A DNA stretch of 64,000 nucleotides, taken from JAUUSJ01 sp051880475 (GTDB lineage Bacteria; Bacillota; Clostridia; Lachnospirales; Lachnospiraceae). Below the pieces are notes generated by a model. It saw only the letters and a list, made by a program, of their open reading frames with translations. It was not told where the DNA came from and searched no databases. The stretch lies in the NCBI GenBank assembly GCA_051880475.1, contig JBJEOA010000059.1, positions 1 to 64,000 of the forward strand. The letters are read 5' to 3'. Of this stretch, positions 18,842-28,185 are shown in pieces (within the stretch, counting starts at the first letter, position 1; each line of letters opens with the position of its first letter). The translations under genes and the position numbers were made by a program.

Positions 18842-20221
18842 ATGGCACAATTATGGGGTGGTCGTTTTACAAAAGAAACGGACCAGCTTGTTTATCGTTT
18901 TAATGCATCTATTACATTTGACCAAAAATTACTCAATCAAGATATCAGAGGAAGCATTGCTCACGTTACGATGCTCGCGTCTGTCGGTATTTTAACAGAA
19001 GAAGAAAAATATGCTATTATTGGCGGTTTAGAAGGAATTTTAGCAGACGTAGAGAATGGAGTCCTCACTATTACAGAAAAATATGAGGATGTTCACAGTT
19101 TTGTGGAGGCAAACTTAATTGACCGAATCGGAGATGTCGGAAAAAAACTTCACACAGGAAGAAGTAGAAACGACCAAGTTGCCCTTGATATGAAACTTTA
19201 TGTAAGGGATGAAATTACACAGTTAAAAGAACTTCTCGCTACTTTGATGAATACTCTTCATAGTATTATGAAAGACAATATTGACACCTTTATGCCAGGC
19301 TTTACTCATCTTCAAAAAGCTCAGCCTTTGACACTCGCCCATCATATTGGTGCATATATGGAAATGTTTAAAAGAGATTATAGCCGACTTTGTGATATTT
19401 ATAAGAGAATGAATTTTTGTCCTCTTGGCGCTGGTGCACTCGCTGGTACTACTTATCCTCTTGACCGCAATCAGACAGCGGCTCTTCTTGGATTTGACGG
19501 ACCAACTCTAAATAGTATGGATTCTGTATCAGACCGAGACTATATTATCGAACTTTTAGATGCACTTTGTCTCATTATGATGCATTTATCTCGTTTTTGT
19601 GAGGAAATCATTATCTGGAATACAAATGAATATCAATTTGTTGAGATTGACGATACATATAGCACGGGAAGCAGCATTATGCCACAAAAGAAAAACCCTG
19701 ATATCGCAGAGTTAATTCGCGGAAAAACAGGTCGAGTTTACGGTGCACTTATTTCTATGCTCACTACTATGAAAGGAATTCCTCTGGCATATAATAAAGA
19801 TATGCAAGAAGATAAGGAATTTACTTTTGATGCAATTGACACAGCAAAAGGATGTATTCTCTTATTTAATGGTATGATGGAATCTATGTCCTTTAAAAAA
19901 GATCGTATGAAAGCAAGTGCAGCAAATGGATTTACAAACGCCACAGATGCAGCAGACTATTTAGTAAATAAAGGAATTCCTTTCCGTGACGCACACGGTA
20001 TTGTAGGACAGCTCGTTCTCTTTTGTATCGACAAAGGAATTTCTCTCGATGAAATGACTTTAGAACAATATAAATCAATTCATCCTATATTTGAGGAAGA
20101 TATATATGATGCCATCGCTATTAAAACTTGTGTAGAAAAACGAAATACAATTGGCGCTCCTGGACAAGAAGCGATGAAAAAAGTTATCGCTATTAACGAG
20201 GAATATCTTTCCTCCTTATAA
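18842..20221 (+). CDS. argH: Argininosuccinate lyase
   Basis: A 459-residue member of the fumarase/aspartase superfamily that cleaves argininosuccinate to arginine and fumarate. It opens with the classic [13 protein letters not shown] and carries the superfamily signature [12 protein letters not shown] near residue 280, the SRNDQVALD segment and [10 protein letters not shown]. Start at the ATG 18842, after AGAAAGGTTAGG. The next gene, rqcH, begins 27 nt later and may be cotranscribed. It is the last enzyme of the arginine path; the ornithine carbamoyltransferase gene is not in this window. Confidence 0.96.
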   Translation: MAQLWGGRFTKETDQLVYRFNASITFDQKLLNQDIRGSIAHVTMLASVGILTEEEKYAIIGGLEGILADVENGVLTITEKYEDVHSFVEANLIDRIGDVGKKLHTGRSRNDQVALDMKLYVRDEITQLKELLATLMNTLHSIMKDNIDTFMPGFTHLQKAQPLTLAHHIGAYMEMFKRDYSRLCDIYKRMNFCPLGAGALAGTTYPLDRNQTAALLGFDGPTLNSMDSVSDRDYIIELLDALCLIMMHLSRFCEEIIIWNTNEYQFVEIDDTYSTGSSIMPQKKNPDIAELIRGKTGRVYGALISMLTTMKGIPLAYNKDMQEDKEFTFDAIDTAKGCILLFNGMMESMSFKKDRMKASAANGFTNATDAADYLVNKGIPFRDAHGIVGQLVLFCIDKGISLDEMTLEQYKSIHPIFEEDIYDAIAIKTCVEKRNTIGAPGQEAMKKVIAINEEYLSSL

Positions 20222-20248
20222 AAATTTAATAGAAATGGAGGGATTATT

Positions 20249-21991
20249 ATGGCTTTTGACGGCTTTGTCATCTCCAACATAGTCCACGAACTAAAAACAT
20301 CTCTATGCGGAGGAAGAATTTATAAAATTTATCAGCCAGAGACAGATGAAATTATTCTTATAGTGAAAAACAAACCAGAAACTCACCGATTATTTCTCTC
20401 TGCCGACGCTAGTCTTCCTCTCATATATTTGACAACAAAAAATAAGACAAATCCAATGCAGGCACCAAATTTTTGTATGCTTCTTAGAAAGCATATCCTA
20501 AATGGCCGCATTATTGATATTAAACAGCCAGGACTTGAACGTATTATTGAGATTGATATTGAACATTTAAATGAACTTGGCGATATCTGTATGAAGAAAT
20601 TAATCATCGAGATTATGGGAAAACATAGTAATATCATTTTTACTAACAGCGAAAATATGATTTTAGACAGTATTAAACATATTTCCAGCCAAGTAAGTTC
20701 TGTTCGAGAAGTACTTCCAGGTCGCACTTATGTACTTCCTCCAAGTCAGGAAAAAGAAAATCCTCTCTCTTTTTCTTATGATTACTTGAAAAATATTGTA
20801 ATGCAAAAACCGCTTCCCGTTGGAAAAGCAATTTATACATCTTTTACTGGAGTCAGCCCACTTTTGGCAAATGAAATTTGTCACCGTGCTAATATCGATG
20901 CTTCTGATTCAACGCAGTCACTAAAAGAAGAAAAAAAGGAAGAAATTTATGAGATTATGAATGATTTTTCTCACCTTGTATTAGAACATAAATATCGTCC
21001 AAATATCGTTTATAACGGGGCGACTCCCGTTGAGTTTTCTTGTTTTTATTTAAGTTGCTATGAAGACATGGAAGAAAAGGAATTTACTTCTATATCTGAA
21101 GTTTTAGAAAATTATTACGCAAAGAAAAATCAACTTACTCTTATCCGACAAAAGTCTGCGGATCTTCGAAAAATCGTATCCACAGCACTTGAGAGAACAA
21201 GCAAAAAATACGACTTACAGCTTACCCAATTAAAATCTACCGAAAAGCGTGATAAATATAAAATTTATGGAGAGCTACTAAATGTATACGGATATAATTT
21301 AGAGGAAGGTTCCGATAAACTTACTTGTCTTAATTATTATACAAATGAAGAAATTACAATTCCTCTTGATAAGACGTTAAGTGCTCAAGAGAATTCTCAA
21401 AAATACTTTGCCCGCTACAATAAGCTAAAGAGAACCTATGAGGCACTCTCTACTTTAACCTTAGAGACAAAGTCAGAACTTGAACATCTAGAATCTATTA
21501 TGACTTCCCTTGATATTGCTCTAGAGCAAGAAGATTTAGTTCAATTAAAAGAAGAGCTTATTCAGTATGGTTATATTAAAAAAAGAGGAAGAAATAAAAA
21601 AAGAGAAAAGATTACAAGCAAACCTTTTCACTATATTTCATCAGATGGCTTTCATATGTATGTCGGCAAAAATAATTTCCAAAACGAAGAGCTTACTTTT
21701 AAGTTTGCAAACGGAAAAGATATGTGGTTCCACGCAAAAGGAATGGCAGGCTCTCACGTAATTGTAAAACTAGAAAAAGCTTCCGAGCTTCCAGACCGCA
21801 CTTACGAAGAAGCCGGCAGACTCGCCGCCTACTACTCAAAAGGCAGACAAGCTCCAAAAGTAGAAATTGACTATACAGAGCGAAAAAATTTAAAAAAACC
21901 ACCAAATGCAAAACCTGGTTTTGTTATTTATCATACAAACTATTCTCTGCTCATCGAGCCAGATATATCAAATATCCAACTAATAGACTAG
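20249..21991 (+). CDS. rqcH: NFACT-family protein RqcH (Rqc2 homologue)
   Basis: A 580-residue protein of the Rqc2/FbpA family. In Bacillus RqcH binds the obstructed 50S subunit with tRNA-Ala and directs C-terminal alanine tailing of stalled peptides. Domains: NFACT-N (about 1-190), a coiled coil and helical part (about 250-435), and NFACT-R near 450-570 with ISSDGFHMYVGKNNFQNE and MWFHAKGMAGSH. The residues matching the D97-R98 pair of Bacillus RqcH are Glu97-Arg98 here (QPGLERII), a conservative change. AATGGAGGG precedes the ATG. Older labels call the family fibronectin-binding protein. Confidence 0.93.
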   Translation: MAFDGFVISNIVHELKTSLCGGRIYKIYQPETDEIILIVKNKPETHRLFLSADASLPLIYLTTKNKTNPMQAPNFCMLLRKHILNGRIIDIKQPGLERIIEIDIEHLNELGDICMKKLIIEIMGKHSNIIFTNSENMILDSIKHISSQVSSVREVLPGRTYVLPPSQEKENPLSFSYDYLKNIVMQKPLPVGKAIYTSFTGVSPLLANEICHRANIDASDSTQSLKEEKKEEIYEIMNDFSHLVLEHKYRPNIVYNGATPVEFSCFYLSCYEDMEEKEFTSISEVLENYYAKKNQLTLIRQKSADLRKIVSTALERTSKKYDLQLTQLKSTEKRDKYKIYGELLNVYGYNLEEGSDKLTCLNYYTNEEITIPLDKTLSAQENSQKYFARYNKLKRTYEALSTLTLETKSELEHLESIMTSLDIALEQEDLVQLKEELIQYGYIKKRGRNKKREKITSKPFHYISSDGFHMYVGKNNFQNEELTFKFANGKDMWFHAKGMAGSHVIVKLEKASELPDRTYEEAGRLAAYYSKGRQAPKVEIDYTERKNLKKPPNAKPGFVIYHTNYSLLIEPDISNIQLID

Positions 21992-21993
21992 AG

Positions 21994-22090
21994 CTACGAA
22001 GAAAACTATATTCTTCACACTATGAAGTTTGTTACTCTCAGGAAGAACGTGCGATGGTCTATGAAGGGAATTATATTCTTTACACTATAA
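21994..22090 (+). repeat. Two degenerate 32-nt repeats after rqcH
   Basis: Segments 21994-22025 and 22059-22090 agree in 26 of 32 positions, and all six differences are transitions. Read as protein they give YEENYILHTM and YEGNYILYTI, but the spacing of 65 nt puts them in different frames. They look like the remains of a repeat-bearing gene or a decayed duplication. Confidence 0.5.
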
Positions 22091-22116
22091 TTTAATATTG
22101 CAGATTCCATAATACA

Positions 22117-22453
22117 GCAACAGGTGAAAACACCTCTTCTTGACAAACAATAGCAAGGCTTCCAAAGATTTTACCTGCACTAGCTTGTTCAATAAAGTCC
22201 CTGTCAAGCGACGAAGTGAATTGAGCTTGCTCAAATTTGCTTCGTCATTTGACAGACTAAGCAACATGAGTACGTAGAGCAATAGCTCGAAGTACGAATG
22301 TTGGTGCGATTGTGAAAACACGAAGTGTGGAGCAATCGGACTTTATTGATTGGATTGGAGCGAAGCGAGTTCGCGGGAGCAGCATAAATAGGCGTGCGGG
22401 TAAAATTTGGAAACGCAGCGTGTTTGAAAAGAAGAGGTAGTTTCACCCGTTGC
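22117..22453. ncRNA. Multi-stem nested palindrome, candidate structured RNA or mobile repeat
   Basis: Seven nested or side stems fill the 337 nt. P1: GCAAC/GTTGC, GGTGAAA/TTTCACC, CCTCTTCTT/AAGAAGAGG, AAAC/GTTT at the ends. P2: TTCCAAAgATTTTACC plus GCAC (about 22160-22180) with GTGC and GGTAAAATTTGGAA (22394-22412). P3: CAATAAAGTCC (22190-22200) with GGACTTTATTG (22338-22348). P3 closes a junction with three hairpins: P4 22201-22255, P5 22262-22303, P6 22307-22338. P7: GCGAA/TTCGC at 22360-22374. Loops such as GA/GA in P5 suggest a plus-strand transcript, but one A-C mismatch in P1 would be G-U on the minus strand. No open frame is credible. I recognise no known family. Confidence 0.6.
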
Positions 22454-22489
22454 GTCTGTCATCTATCATTAATTTACGATTAATATACT

Positions 22490-23509
22490 CTATTTCCCTA
22501 GTTCACTTTCACATCTCCCCTTTTTCATCATAACCTCTAATTTCGTCATAAAGGAAATCTCACTCTCTAATAATTCCTCATATAAAAGCTTAGCTTTTTT
22601 ATACTCTTTATTTTCATAATAATTATCTGCCATAGATTTTTTTATTTCTAAAACTCTTTCCATCTCTCCTGCACTTTCATAGTACAAAATCGCATTTTCA
22701 TAGTCACCAACTTCGTAATATTGCTCCGCTAATTTTACCTGTGCCATATGTATTCCTGAAGTATGTCCTATTTTTTTATACCAATTTATCGCTTCTTCGT
22801 ATTTCCCCTCATTATAACAAGAAAATGCCATTGCATTTACAGCTTTATGATAGCTTTCTCTATCTCCTATCTCTTCATAATATTTCGCTGCTTCCTCATA
22901 TTCTTTATTTTCATAATGCTCATCTGCTGCCTCTTTTTGTATATTCAAAATTTTCTCATGATTTCCTGAAAATTGATACCATTTCATCGCATTCTCATAG
23001 TCTTTATTCTTATAATACTGACTTGCTATTTCATCTATTCGCTCTAAGTCCATCTGTTCTATCATTGACTCATAATATTTTGCAGCCTCATCATACTTAC
23101 CACAATCATAATAATAATCTGCAATCGCTCGATTTGACATATTACTATATTCTTCCTGTCTAAGTTTCTTTCCAACAATTGCTGCTTTGTCGTAAAAAAA
23201 TATTGCTTCCTCATACTTTTGTTGATTATAAAGTTGCTGAGCTAGAGAATATAAAATATGCGGTGATTGCATCATTCCAAATATAAATACAAATAAAAAG
23301 GAAAAAATACAAAACATACTAAGCCCCTTTTTTTTCTTTTCCTCCCTGTTTTTTTCTTTCTTTTTTCCATGTTCTTCTTTTTCTAGACGCTCAAAAACAG
23401 CCAATACTGGTGTAGTTTTTGCTTCTTCATCGCTTTTAGCCTCATACGAAGAGAAAATATCATTTTTTCTGCTCATATCATTTACATATGTATTTTTTGT
23501 ACCTTTCAT
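22490..23509 (-). CDS. Membrane-anchored TPR protein
   Basis: A 339-residue protein with a charged, Lys/Glu-rich cytoplasmic N-terminus (about 1-62), one membrane helix (about 63-82, FCIFSFLFVFIFGMM) and an extracytoplasmic array of about seven tetratricopeptide repeats of the form YYENKEYEEAAKYYEEIG. TPR arrays are protein-binding scaffolds; partner and role are unknown. The repeat units are so alike that local duplication is evident. It is monocistronic, convergent with rqcH, with the structured element in between. Confidence 0.8.
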   Translation of the reverse strand: MKGTKNTYVNDMSRKNDIFSSYEAKSDEEAKTTPVLAVFERLEKEEHGKKKEKNREEKKKKGLSMFCIFSFLFVFIFGMMQSPHILYSLAQQLYNQQKYEEAIFFYDKAAIVGKKLRQEEYSNMSNRAIADYYYDCGKYDEAAKYYESMIEQMDLERIDEIASQYYKNKDYENAMKWYQFSGNHEKILNIQKEAADEHYENKEYEEAAKYYEEIGDRESYHKAVNAMAFSCYNEGKYEEAINWYKKIGHTSGIHMAQVKLAEQYYEVGDYENAILYYESAGEMERVLEIKKSMADNYYENKEYKKAKLLYEELLESEISFMTKLEVMMKKGRCESELGK

Positions 23510-23634
23510 AGTATTTTCTTCCCTTTCACATAAATCCGTTTATTTTTTCTTATCGTCTATAATCCGTTTTTACTATAATACAAAATTTTCTCTTTTTCTA
23601 GTATATCAATTTCAAAAAATTTTCCTTCAAAAAA

Positions 23635-23669
23635 ATAGAGGACGATTTTTTATCAAAACCGTCCTCTAT
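23635..23669 (-). terminator. Terminator of glgA
   Basis: ATAGAGGACG (23635-23644) and CGTCCTCTAT (23660-23669) form a 10-bp stem, extended by TTTT/AAAA, with a run of seven T on the minus strand directly after it. Confidence 0.85.
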
Positions 23670-23734
23670 CTTCATTTTATAAAAATCAACCAGAAAACCT
23701 CTGTCTTTATTCTGTAGGTAATTTACATAATTAT

Positions 23735-25180
23735 TTACTCGCCAATGATGTTTTCATATAAATCTTCATAAACCTTAGCAGAGCGCTCCCATGAGAAATC
23801 TGCCTCCATGCCACGTTTTACAATCTGCATCCACTCTTTTTTATGCTCTTTAAATACAGATTTCGCATAGTTAATTGTATAGAGCATATCATGTGCATTA
23901 TAATTCGTAAAGCTAAATCCTGTACCAGTATTTTCATACTCATTATATGGCTGTACAGTATCTTTTAATCCTCCTGTCTCACGAACAATTGGAACAGTAC
24001 CATAGCGAAGTGCCATTAACTGGCAAAGACCACATGGCTCAAAATTCGATGGCATTAAAATGGCATCTGCACCTGCATAAATACGTTTTGACAACTCATC
24101 TGAGTAGCAAATATTAGCAGATACAATATTAGGATATTTATATGCATAATAACGGAACATATTCTCATATCTAGAATCACCTGTTCCAATTACAACAAAC
24201 TGCATATCATCACAGCAAATTTCGTCCATTACACAGTCAATTAAGTCAAAGCCTTTTTGGTCTGTCAATCTAGAGATAATACCGATAACAAATTTATCTG
24301 GATCTTCTGGAAGTCCTAATTGTTTTTGAAGATGTAATTTATTTTTCACTTTCTCTGTGTCTACATTATCAATAGAGTAAGGAGCAACAATCTGAGCGTC
24401 TGTAGCTGGATTATAGATATCATAATCGATACCATTTACAATACCACTAAGTTCATGGCTTCTTGCTCTTAAAAGACCATCTAGTCTCTCACCATAGTAT
24501 GGCATCTGAATTTCTAAAGCATACGTATCACTTACTGTTGTGATATGATCTGCATATACTAAACCACCCTTTAGCATATTTCCGCCACCATAACATTCTA
24601 GCTTATCTGCCGTAATTAAGTCATATGGAAGTCCAGCGATATCTCTCAATTCTTCTGGACCTGTCACTCCTTGGAATCTTAAATTATGAATTGTCATAAT
24701 AGATTTAATTCCCTGATAGAATGGATTATCCGCAAAGATTGTCTTTAAATATACTGGAACAAGTCCTGACTGCCAATCATGACAGTGAATAAGATCTGGG
24801 CGAAATCCAATTGTTGGCAAAATAGAGAGAGCTGCTTTACAAAAATAACTAAATTTCTCAACATCTGCGTAAATAGATGTATAAGGAGCATCCCCCCAGA
24901 AATACTCTTCATTATCAATAAAATAAAATGTAATTCCGTCATATACATACTGCATAATTCCAACATATTTTGTACGCCAAGCTAATTCCATATAGAAATG
25001 GTCTACATACTGCATTCCCTCTTTAAACTCAGGTTTGATACATGCATAGTTTGGCAACACTACTCTGACATCGTATTTTTCTTTATCAAATCTCTTTGGA
25101 AGTGTTCCAACAACATCTGCTAATCCTCCTGTCTTAATAAAAGGCACGCCCTCTGACGCAATAAAAAGTATATTTTTCAT
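23735..25180 (-). CDS. glgA: Glycogen synthase (ADP-glucose type, GT5)
   Basis: A 481-residue GT5 enzyme that extends alpha-1,4-glucan from ADP-glucose. The N-terminal substrate motif is VPFIKTGGLADV, the HCHDWQSGLVP segment is typical of the family, and the C-terminal GT-B domain has GIISRLTDQKGFDL, PSNFEPCGLCQLMALRYG with the catalytic Glu, and RETGGLKDTV. The ATG at 25180 was preferred to the upstream GTG because of CGGAGGG just before it. No other glg gene is adjacent, so the rest of the pathway is elsewhere. Confidence 0.94.
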   Translation of the reverse strand: MKNILFIASEGVPFIKTGGLADVVGTLPKRFDKEKYDVRVVLPNYACIKPEFKEGMQYVDHFYMELAWRTKYVGIMQYVYDGITFYFIDNEEYFWGDAPYTSIYADVEKFSYFCKAALSILPTIGFRPDLIHCHDWQSGLVPVYLKTIFADNPFYQGIKSIMTIHNLRFQGVTGPEELRDIAGLPYDLITADKLECYGGGNMLKGGLVYADHITTVSDTYALEIQMPYYGERLDGLLRARSHELSGIVNGIDYDIYNPATDAQIVAPYSIDNVDTEKVKNKLHLQKQLGLPEDPDKFVIGIISRLTDQKGFDLIDCVMDEICCDDMQFVVIGTGDSRYENMFRYYAYKYPNIVSANICYSDELSKRIYAGADAILMPSNFEPCGLCQLMALRYGTVPIVRETGGLKDTVQPYNEYENTGTGFSFTNYNAHDMLYTINYAKSVFKEHKKEWMQIVKRGMEADFSWERSAKVYEDLYENIIGE

Positions 25181-25221
25181 AATTACCCTCCGTATTGTAA
25201 AAATTATCACATTATGTCAGT

Positions 25222-25249
25222 ATTATATCACAAAATATACTTTTTTCAA
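25222..25249 (-). promoter_or_regulatory. Promoter of glgA
   Basis: TTGAAA (25249-25244) and TATAAT (25227-25222) on the minus strand are 16 nt apart, about 40 nt before the glgA start. The remaining 230 nt up to the spo0A paralogue are very AT-rich without other visible signals. Confidence 0.6.
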
Positions 25250-25479
25250 AACTATTTTATATATATTTCTTATGTTTTTTCTTAATTTCATATAATTTTT
25301 TTAATATTCTTCGCTAAATATTTTTCATTCTATTCTAAATCTTTATTCTTTTTGCTACACCCTAAAAATCCTTACTCTTTTATGTATGTGTCAAGCTTCT
25401 CTATTCATATTCAAAACTCGCCCCTCCACAAACAAAACATACCCTCATTAAATTATTTTTTCCCACTCTATACCGTCTT

Positions 25480-26295
25480 TTATACATGAATACGATATTC
25501 TAGTCTCAATTTATCCGCGATCAACGCAATAAATTCAGAATTTGTTGGTTTCCCCCTTCCAGCACTAATTGTATAACCAAACATTTCCTCGAGCACATCT
25601 ATTTTTCCTTTATTCCACGCCACTTCAATCGCATGCCGAATTGCTCTTTCCACACTGCTTGATGTCGTTTTATACTTTTTAGCTATCGTTGGATAAAGCA
25701 GCTTTGTAATATAATTTAACATTTTAATATCTTGAATAGTCATAATAATGCCATCTCTTATATATTGATACCCTTTTATATGAGCAGGTATGCCAATTTC
25801 TCGAATAATTTCTGTAATATCGGCTTCGATTTGACTCATTCTCTCATCTTCCATTTCAGATTCTTCCCCTAATTTTGCTGGATAAAAAAACTTTTGTTCG
25901 ATTTTGCCGTGTCTCATTGCAATTTGCAAAATTCGATTATAAATATTTTCTATATTATATGGTTTTAAAATAAAATAGTCTGCACCTAATTTACATGCAC
26001 ATTCAATCAAATTTTCTGTGCTAATTGAAGTAATAAAAATAAAACTTGGAATTTCTTCTAAACGCATTGTCTCATTCACTTTTTCTAATACTCCAAGCCC
26101 ATCTATTCCAGCTAGTACAATATCTAATAAAACTACATCTGGTTTGCCGCGCAAAATTGCATCATATGCACTTGTGCCATCAGATACAAGTATTACCTCC
26201 CCTATCTCATCTTTTTCTTTTAAAAACTGACTTAATTCCTCAGCAGAATTTTTATTACTATCTGCCACTACAATTTTTAATCTATCACTTATCAT
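25480..26295 (-). CDS. Second, divergent Spo0A-type response regulator
   Basis: A 271-residue Spo0A paralogue. The receiver keeps the phospho-acceptor (Asp58 in [11 protein letters not shown]) and ILKPY, but the acidic pair is ADSN (Asp12-Ser13) instead of ADDN, and the Met-Pro after the acceptor is Leu-Ala. The Spo0A C-terminal domain is clear ([53 protein letters not shown]). In the recognition helix SRVER is replaced by SSVER, losing one Arg. It lies 111 nt after a canonical Spo0A gene. It could be a modified regulator with altered phosphorylation or DNA preference, or a competitor of Spo0A. Confidence 0.88.
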   Translation of the reverse strand: MISDRLKIVVADSNKNSAEELSQFLKEKDEIGEVILVSDGTSAYDAILRGKPDVVLLDIVLAGIDGLGVLEKVNETMRLEEIPSFIFITSISTENLIECACKLGADYFILKPYNIENIYNRILQIAMRHGKIEQKFFYPAKLGEESEMEDERMSQIEADITEIIREIGIPAHIKGYQYIRDGIIMTIQDIKMLNYITKLLYPTIAKKYKTTSSSVERAIRHAIEVAWNKGKIDVLEEMFGYTISAGRGKPTNSEFIALIADKLRLEYRIHV

Positions 26296-26406
26296 ATTTT
26301 CCTCCTTGCCTTATTCTTGACACCATACTTTTGCATTATAAACAAAATTTTTTCCTGCTTTCTCTTTTTTTCATAACTCGCCCTTTTTTTGAAATAAGTA
26401 GGCATC

Positions 26407-27240
26407 TTATACAGACATGCTTGATTTTTCTATATCTAAATCTAAAACATTTTTATACTCTAATCGGATTTTATCCGCAATCAATGCGATAAATTCAGAA
26501 TTGGTCGGCTTTGCCTTTCCATTCGTAATAACATAGCCAAATAACTCCTCTATTGTATCCGTTTTCCCTCTATCCCAGGCAACCTCTATTGCATGTCGAA
26601 TCGCTCTCTCCACCCGACTTGGTGTTGTATGATATAATTTTGCTATAGTAGGATATAATTGTTTTGTTATCGAATTAATAATATCAATATCTTTTACAAC
26701 TAAAATAATCGCATCTCTTAAATACTGATATCCCTTTATATGAGCGGGAACTCCTATTTCATGGATAATATTTGTCACAATAATTTCTAGACGGTATTGT
26801 GTACTTTGCTTTGGAATATCTAATTTTGAAGGTTTAATAAAACTATTTGTTTTTTCTTGTTTGTACACTCCAGCCACATTTCTAATCTTCTTTAATAACA
26901 TTTGATTATCAAAAGGCTTTAACATAATATAAGAGACTCCTAAACGAAAAGCCTCTTCTGTAACATTCTCCTGCCCCATCGCTGTTAATAAAATAAACGA
27001 TGGTCTTTTTCTTAAATTTTCATCTTTCATTTTCTCCAAAACACCAAGCCCATCCAAATTTGGCATAATTACGTCTAGGAGAACCACATCTGGCTCTTCT
27101 TTTTTTATGAGCTCTACCGCCTCCATTCCGTCTTTTGCATTTCCAACTACTTGTATATCTTCCTCGCAAGATACTACTTTCTCCAATGTATTTATCATTT
27201 TCATATTATCATCTGCTATCACAACACGAATTGTATTCAT
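26407..27240 (-). CDS. spo0A: Sporulation master regulator Spo0A
   Basis: A 277-residue Spo0A with an intact receiver: ADDN acidic pair (9-12), acceptor Asp in [11 protein letters not shown] near 55, Thr in LLTAMGQE and Lys in MLKPF. The effector domain has the invariant [35 protein letters not shown] and [19 protein letters not shown]. Phosphorylated Spo0A switches on sporulation genes. AGGAGGAG lies before the ATG, with a sigma-A-like promoter upstream. Compared with the usual order it is separated from spoIVB by purC and a zinc-ribbon gene. This is the copy expected to work as Spo0A. Confidence 0.95.
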   Translation of the reverse strand: MNTIRVVIADDNMKMINTLEKVVSCEEDIQVVGNAKDGMEAVELIKKEEPDVVLLDVIMPNLDGLGVLEKMKDENLRKRPSFILLTAMGQENVTEEAFRLGVSYIMLKPFDNQMLLKKIRNVAGVYKQEKTNSFIKPSKLDIPKQSTQYRLEIIVTNIIHEIGVPAHIKGYQYLRDAIILVVKDIDIINSITKQLYPTIAKLYHTTPSRVERAIRHAIEVAWDRGKTDTIEELFGYVITNGKAKPTNSEFIALIADKIRLEYKNVLDLDIEKSSMSV

Positions 27241-27278
27241 CTTTCACTCCTCCTGTTAATGTTAGTTTTTACTCCGTT

Positions 27279-27307
27279 ATTATACATTTTCTTCCAATAG
27301 TAAACAA
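27279..27307 (-). promoter_or_regulatory. Promoter of spo0A
   Basis: TTGTTT (27307-27302) and TATAAT (27284-27279) are 17 nt apart on the minus strand, about 40 nt before spo0A. The rest of the 360-nt stretch to 27600 holds only the terminator at 27524-27560 and no gene. Confidence 0.5.
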
Positions 27308-27523
27308 CAAATATCGTGTTAAATAATACGACTGTGTTTTACAAATTCTGACTATTTGTATATACACTTCGTCTTATGACCTTTCATTCTTGTCGTTATC
27401 AATAGAGTTTTGGTTTTTTTGCTATACAAATATTTATTGTTTGACGAAGGAATCGAGCTTTTTCTCTGCGACTGTCGCTAAAGACAAATATATTAACTAG
27501 TTTAAATATGACCAAATAAAAAG

Positions 27524-27560
27524 AAAAGATATTTAAGCCCTCTTATCTTAAATATCCTTT
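27524..27560 (-). terminator. Terminator of the zinc-ribbon gene
   Basis: AAAAGATATTTAAG (27524-27537) and CTTAAATATCCTTT (27547-27560) form an 11-13 bp stem; on the minus strand it is followed by TTTTCTTTTT. Confidence 0.8.
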
Positions 27561-27600
27561 CTCTTTTGCACTTTTTATGCGATTTTTCATAGTATTTTTG

Positions 27601-27870
27601 CTAAATCCAGCTAAAGTCCCCTCCTGTGACGGCGAGACTTAAAAGGCCATCCATTTTCTCAATCTCTTCCTCCCCCTCAATAATTTGCTGAAGATATGCG
27701 GTATCTAAAATCTCTCCTAAATCTTCATCTGGGCCAATTTCATAGTCGATTTCTGCCTCGCAGTCTGGACATGGAATTCTTTCTAATGTCTGTAAAGACA
27801 AAAATCTGTTTTTACATTGCTTACATTCATAATATCCACATTTTTTTGTTCCGTCTGGTAAATAGTACAT
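27601..27870 (-). CDS. Small zinc-ribbon protein
   Basis: An 89-residue protein with two CxxC knuckles (CKQC near 14-17 and CPDC near 31-34), a typical zinc ribbon, followed by an acidic helical tail. GGAGAT precedes the ATG at 27870; the longer reading to 27921 has no ribosome site of its own. I do not recognise a specific family; ribbons of this type bind nucleic acid or proteins. It is monocistronic, divergent from purC, and lies within what is elsewhere a continuous spoIVB-spo0A neighbourhood. Confidence 0.7.
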   Translation of the reverse strand: MYYLPDGTKKCGYYECKQCKNRFLSLQTLERIPCPDCEAEIDYEIGPDEDLGEILDTAYLQQIIEGEEEIEKMDGLLSLAVTGGDFSWI

Positions 27871-28037
27871 TTTTATCTCCTTATATATATTTATTTTTTC
27901 AAAAAAAGAGTGAAAAGCCATCGTGACCTTCCTTTTTCTTTACAAAGTCCAAGACTCTCACAAGCAAATCCATTAAGTTACTATAAAATTATAGCATAAT
28001 TAAAAATAAATATACAGTATTTTCTTTCATATCAAAG

Positions 28038-28066
28038 TTGACAATCGAAAAACTTAGTGTTACAGT
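28038..28066 (+). promoter_or_regulatory. Promoter of purC
   Basis: TTGACA (28038-28043) and TACAGT (28061-28066) with a 17-nt spacer. No purine riboswitch core or other structured leader is seen in the 120 nt before purC. Confidence 0.55.
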
Positions 28067-28185
28067 GATAGTGAAAAATCTTATTATTCCTTTTCGAAAC
28101 TCTATGGAGTAGATATGAAAGTTTTATGATAAGATGAAACATAAAAAAGAAAATTTAAGATAAATAAACATACGAGGTATTAAAA

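Noticed and set aside
22741..23163. 140-codon plus-strand open frame
   Set aside because: It is the antisense shadow of the repetitive TPR gene; the repeat periodicity creates the long frame.
27436..27448. TTTGACGAA as a Spo0A box upstream of spo0A
   Set aside because: One mismatch to the 0A core and about 150 nt upstream of the likely start site; a chance match is too probable.
27922..28185. Possible purine riboswitch before purC
   Set aside because: I see no purine aptamer core (conserved loop-loop pair with TATA..AT stem) and the promoter is 120 nt before the gene with no strong leader hairpin.
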